Below are positions 24,160 to 25,508 of a DNA stretch of 25,508 bases, in pieces. The stretch comes from Deltaproteobacteria bacterium. Its GTDB lineage: Bacteria > Desulfobacterota > Desulfobulbia > Desulfobulbales > SURF-16. Location of the stretch: NCBI GenBank assembly GCA_029939635.1, contig JAOZSN010000020.1, positions 1 through 25,508 on the forward strand, in the 5' to 3' direction. A model generated the notes under the pieces. The model was given only the letters and a program-made list of their open reading frames with translations. It did not search any database and was not told where the DNA came from. The position numbers and the translations under genes are program-made. The first letter of the stretch is position 1, and each line of letters begins with the position of its first letter.

Positions 24160-25401
24160 ATGCCCTTTTTTTACTACGAAGCCATAGACACCAACGGCAA
24201 TGCCATTACTGGTAGCCATGAGGCCGAGGTGGTGCAACGGGTGGAAGAGTGGCTGCTAGCCCAGCAACTCACCCCCACCTCCATAGTTGCTGCTGGCGAG
24301 GCCTCAGGCCAGAGCGCCACCGATAAACCAATTACGTGGTGGGAAAAATGGCAAGGGGTAGGGCTGGAGGATTTAACCCTTTTCTGTCGACAGACTGCCA
24401 CCCTCCTTGATGCCGGGGTGGATCTCATGCGCGGCCTTACAGTTTTGGCAAGCCAGGTAGGCAACCCTATTTTGCGGCAAACCATTCTGGAAATTCGGGA
24501 TGATATTGAACAGGGTGAGGGCTTAGGCGATGCCTTTGAGAAATACCCTAAAATCTTCAATCTACTCTTCCGCAATATCATTAAGGTTGGCGAAGAATCA
24601 GGCACCCTTGATCTCTCCTTTGGCTACATGGCTGATCTCTTTGAAAATGAAAAGGAGATCCGTGAACGGATCAAGGCTGCTACTCGCTACCCCAAGATCG
24701 TCATTACGGCTTTGTTAGGGGCTGTCTTTTTCTTGATGAGTTTTGTGGTACCGAAATTCATTGGCATGTTTGCCAACGCCAATATTGAACTGCCCCTGGC
24801 CACCCGCCTTCTTATCAGCATCAGCAATTTTTTTGCCGGCAACACCATTATCATCCTCATGATTGTTGCTGCCCTGGTGGTACTCTACCGCATTGCCCTG
24901 GGCTATGAAGAATTTGTCCGTGGCCGTGACACCCTGCTATTGCGCGTCCCCATCTTCGGCTCCCTCTATACCAAACTCTACATGGCTCGCTTTTCCCGCG
25001 TCTTTGCCGTGCTCACCACCAGCGGCGTTGATATCATTAAGACCCTGGAGCTGTCATCATCTGCCCTGGGCAATATCATCCTGCGTGATCATTTTGACAA
25101 TATCATTGCCCAGGTCAAAGAAGGTGTGGCCCTGGACGAGGCCATGGAACGGCAACGTATCCTGCCAGAGATGGTAGTACAGATGGTGGCCATTGGGGTG
25201 GAATCAGGCACCATTGATATCATGATGAATAAGGTTTCTGACTATTACGACCAAGAGACAGACTACACCATCCGCAACCTCTCCACCCTCATTGAACCAA
25301 TCCTGCTGCTCTTTATGGGCATCATGGTGGGCTTCATCGCCCTGGCCATCTTCACCCCTATGTGGAGTATGATGGACGTGGCTCGGGGGGGAGCGAGATA
25401 A
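24160..25401 (+). CDS. mshG: MshG-like (PilC/GspF) inner-membrane platform protein
   Basis: The 413-residue polytopic protein has two GspF (T2SSF) domains, about 60-185 and 265-390. Both carry the LFxRQxATLLDAG or FxxVFAVLTTSGVDI type start and an IxxGEESG or VAIGVESG turn. Three hydrophobic helices are visible at about 182-206, 226-246 and 380-405. The N-terminal PFFYYEAIDTNGN strand is standard. It forms the platform against which the assembly ATPase acts. The ATG at 24160 is preferred over the TTG at 24154 because it matches the usual family start. No Shine-Dalgarno site is visible, as the inverted repeat fills the upstream region. It is the last gene of the locus. Confidence 0.94.
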   Translation: MPFFYYEAIDTNGNAITGSHEAEVVQRVEEWLLAQQLTPTSIVAAGEASGQSATDKPITWWEKWQGVGLEDLTLFCRQTATLLDAGVDLMRGLTVLASQVGNPILRQTILEIRDDIEQGEGLGDAFEKYPKIFNLLFRNIIKVGEESGTLDLSFGYMADLFENEKEIRERIKAATRYPKIVITALLGAVFFLMSFVVPKFIGMFANANIELPLATRLLISISNFFAGNTIIILMIVAALVVLYRIALGYEEFVRGRDTLLLRVPIFGSLYTKLYMARFSRVFAVLTTSGVDIIKTLELSSSALGNIILRDHFDNIIAQVKEGVALDEAMERQRILPEMVVQMVAIGVESGTIDIMMNKVSDYYDQETDYTIRNLSTLIEPILLLFMGIMVGFIALAIFTPMWSMMDVARGGAR

Positions 25402-25419
25402 GCAGTTATACCACTCCCC

Positions 25420-25466
25420 AAAAAAAAATCTCGGCTGCCTTTAAATGGCACCCGAGATTTTTTTTT
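25420..25466. terminator. Long bidirectional intrinsic terminator after mshG
   Basis: A nine-A run plus TCTCGG (25420-25434) pairs perfectly over 15 bp with CCGAGA plus nine T (25452-25466). A single C-C mismatch follows, then a 4-bp TGCC/GGCA inner stem and a 7-base loop. T-runs exist on both strands, so it can end transcripts from either direction. It lies 18 bp after the mshG stop and marks the end of the pilus locus. The remaining 42 bases of the window are AT-rich and show nothing else. Confidence 0.93.
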
Positions 25467-25508
25467 GATTATAACTACTTTCCCTACGCAGAGAAAAAAA
25501 CTAAAAGA

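Overview
This 25.5-kb window comes from a Gram-negative bacterium: it encodes an outer-membrane secretin, a type IV pilus inner-membrane assembly complex and Sec-exported surface proteins. The gene content (Entner-Doudoroff enzymes, acetate kinase and an MSHA-type pilus) would fit Proteobacteria or Desulfobacterota. The sequence alone does not fix the taxon, and no rRNA or tRNA gene was seen.

Region 1 (100-7468, minus strand) is a compact carbohydrate operon read from right to left: pgl, edd, eda, ackA, glgX, hexose-6-phosphate mutarotase. Gaps are 18 bp or less, and ackA/glgX overlap by 4 bp. It links glycogen debranching and hexose-phosphate handling to the lower Entner-Doudoroff route (6-phosphogluconolactone to pyruvate and glyceraldehyde-3-phosphate) and to acetate kinase. 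No zwf, glk or pta gene is present in the window.

Region 2 (7469-9008) separates the two operons. It holds a dispersed, formerly coding-like repeat whose second copy is at the left edge of the window. It also holds three small plus-strand genes: a macrodomain (ADP-ribose) hydrolase, an unknown 71-residue protein, and a 75-residue three-helix protein resembling one half of the PnuC transporter. A CAGTT-rich inverted repeat encloses a good sigma-70 promoter candidate in front of the PnuC-like gene.

Region 3 (9009-25401, plus strand) is a nearly gap-free MSHA-type type IV pilus locus ordered Q-C-D-O-P-A-N-I-(PilN-like)-J-K-L-M-E-G. The first part encodes a 1549-residue LamG/DUF6701 surface protein (MshQ), four minor pilin-like proteins and a candidate major pilin. 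The second part encodes the machine: TPR protein, PilM/N/O/P-like alignment complex, secretin, ExeA-like AAA ATPase, assembly ATPase with a c-di-GMP-type MshEN domain, and GspF-like platform protein. A long bidirectional hairpin terminator closes the locus at 25420-25466. Prepilin peptidase, a PilT-type retraction ATPase and MshB/MshF are not in the window.

The points most worth a second look are the half-size PnuC-like protein beside a macrodomain gene, the coding-like dispersed repeat, the paired CAGTT-type inverted repeats (one splitting mshE from mshG), the cysteine-free candidate major pilin, and the unusual gene order with mshQ first.
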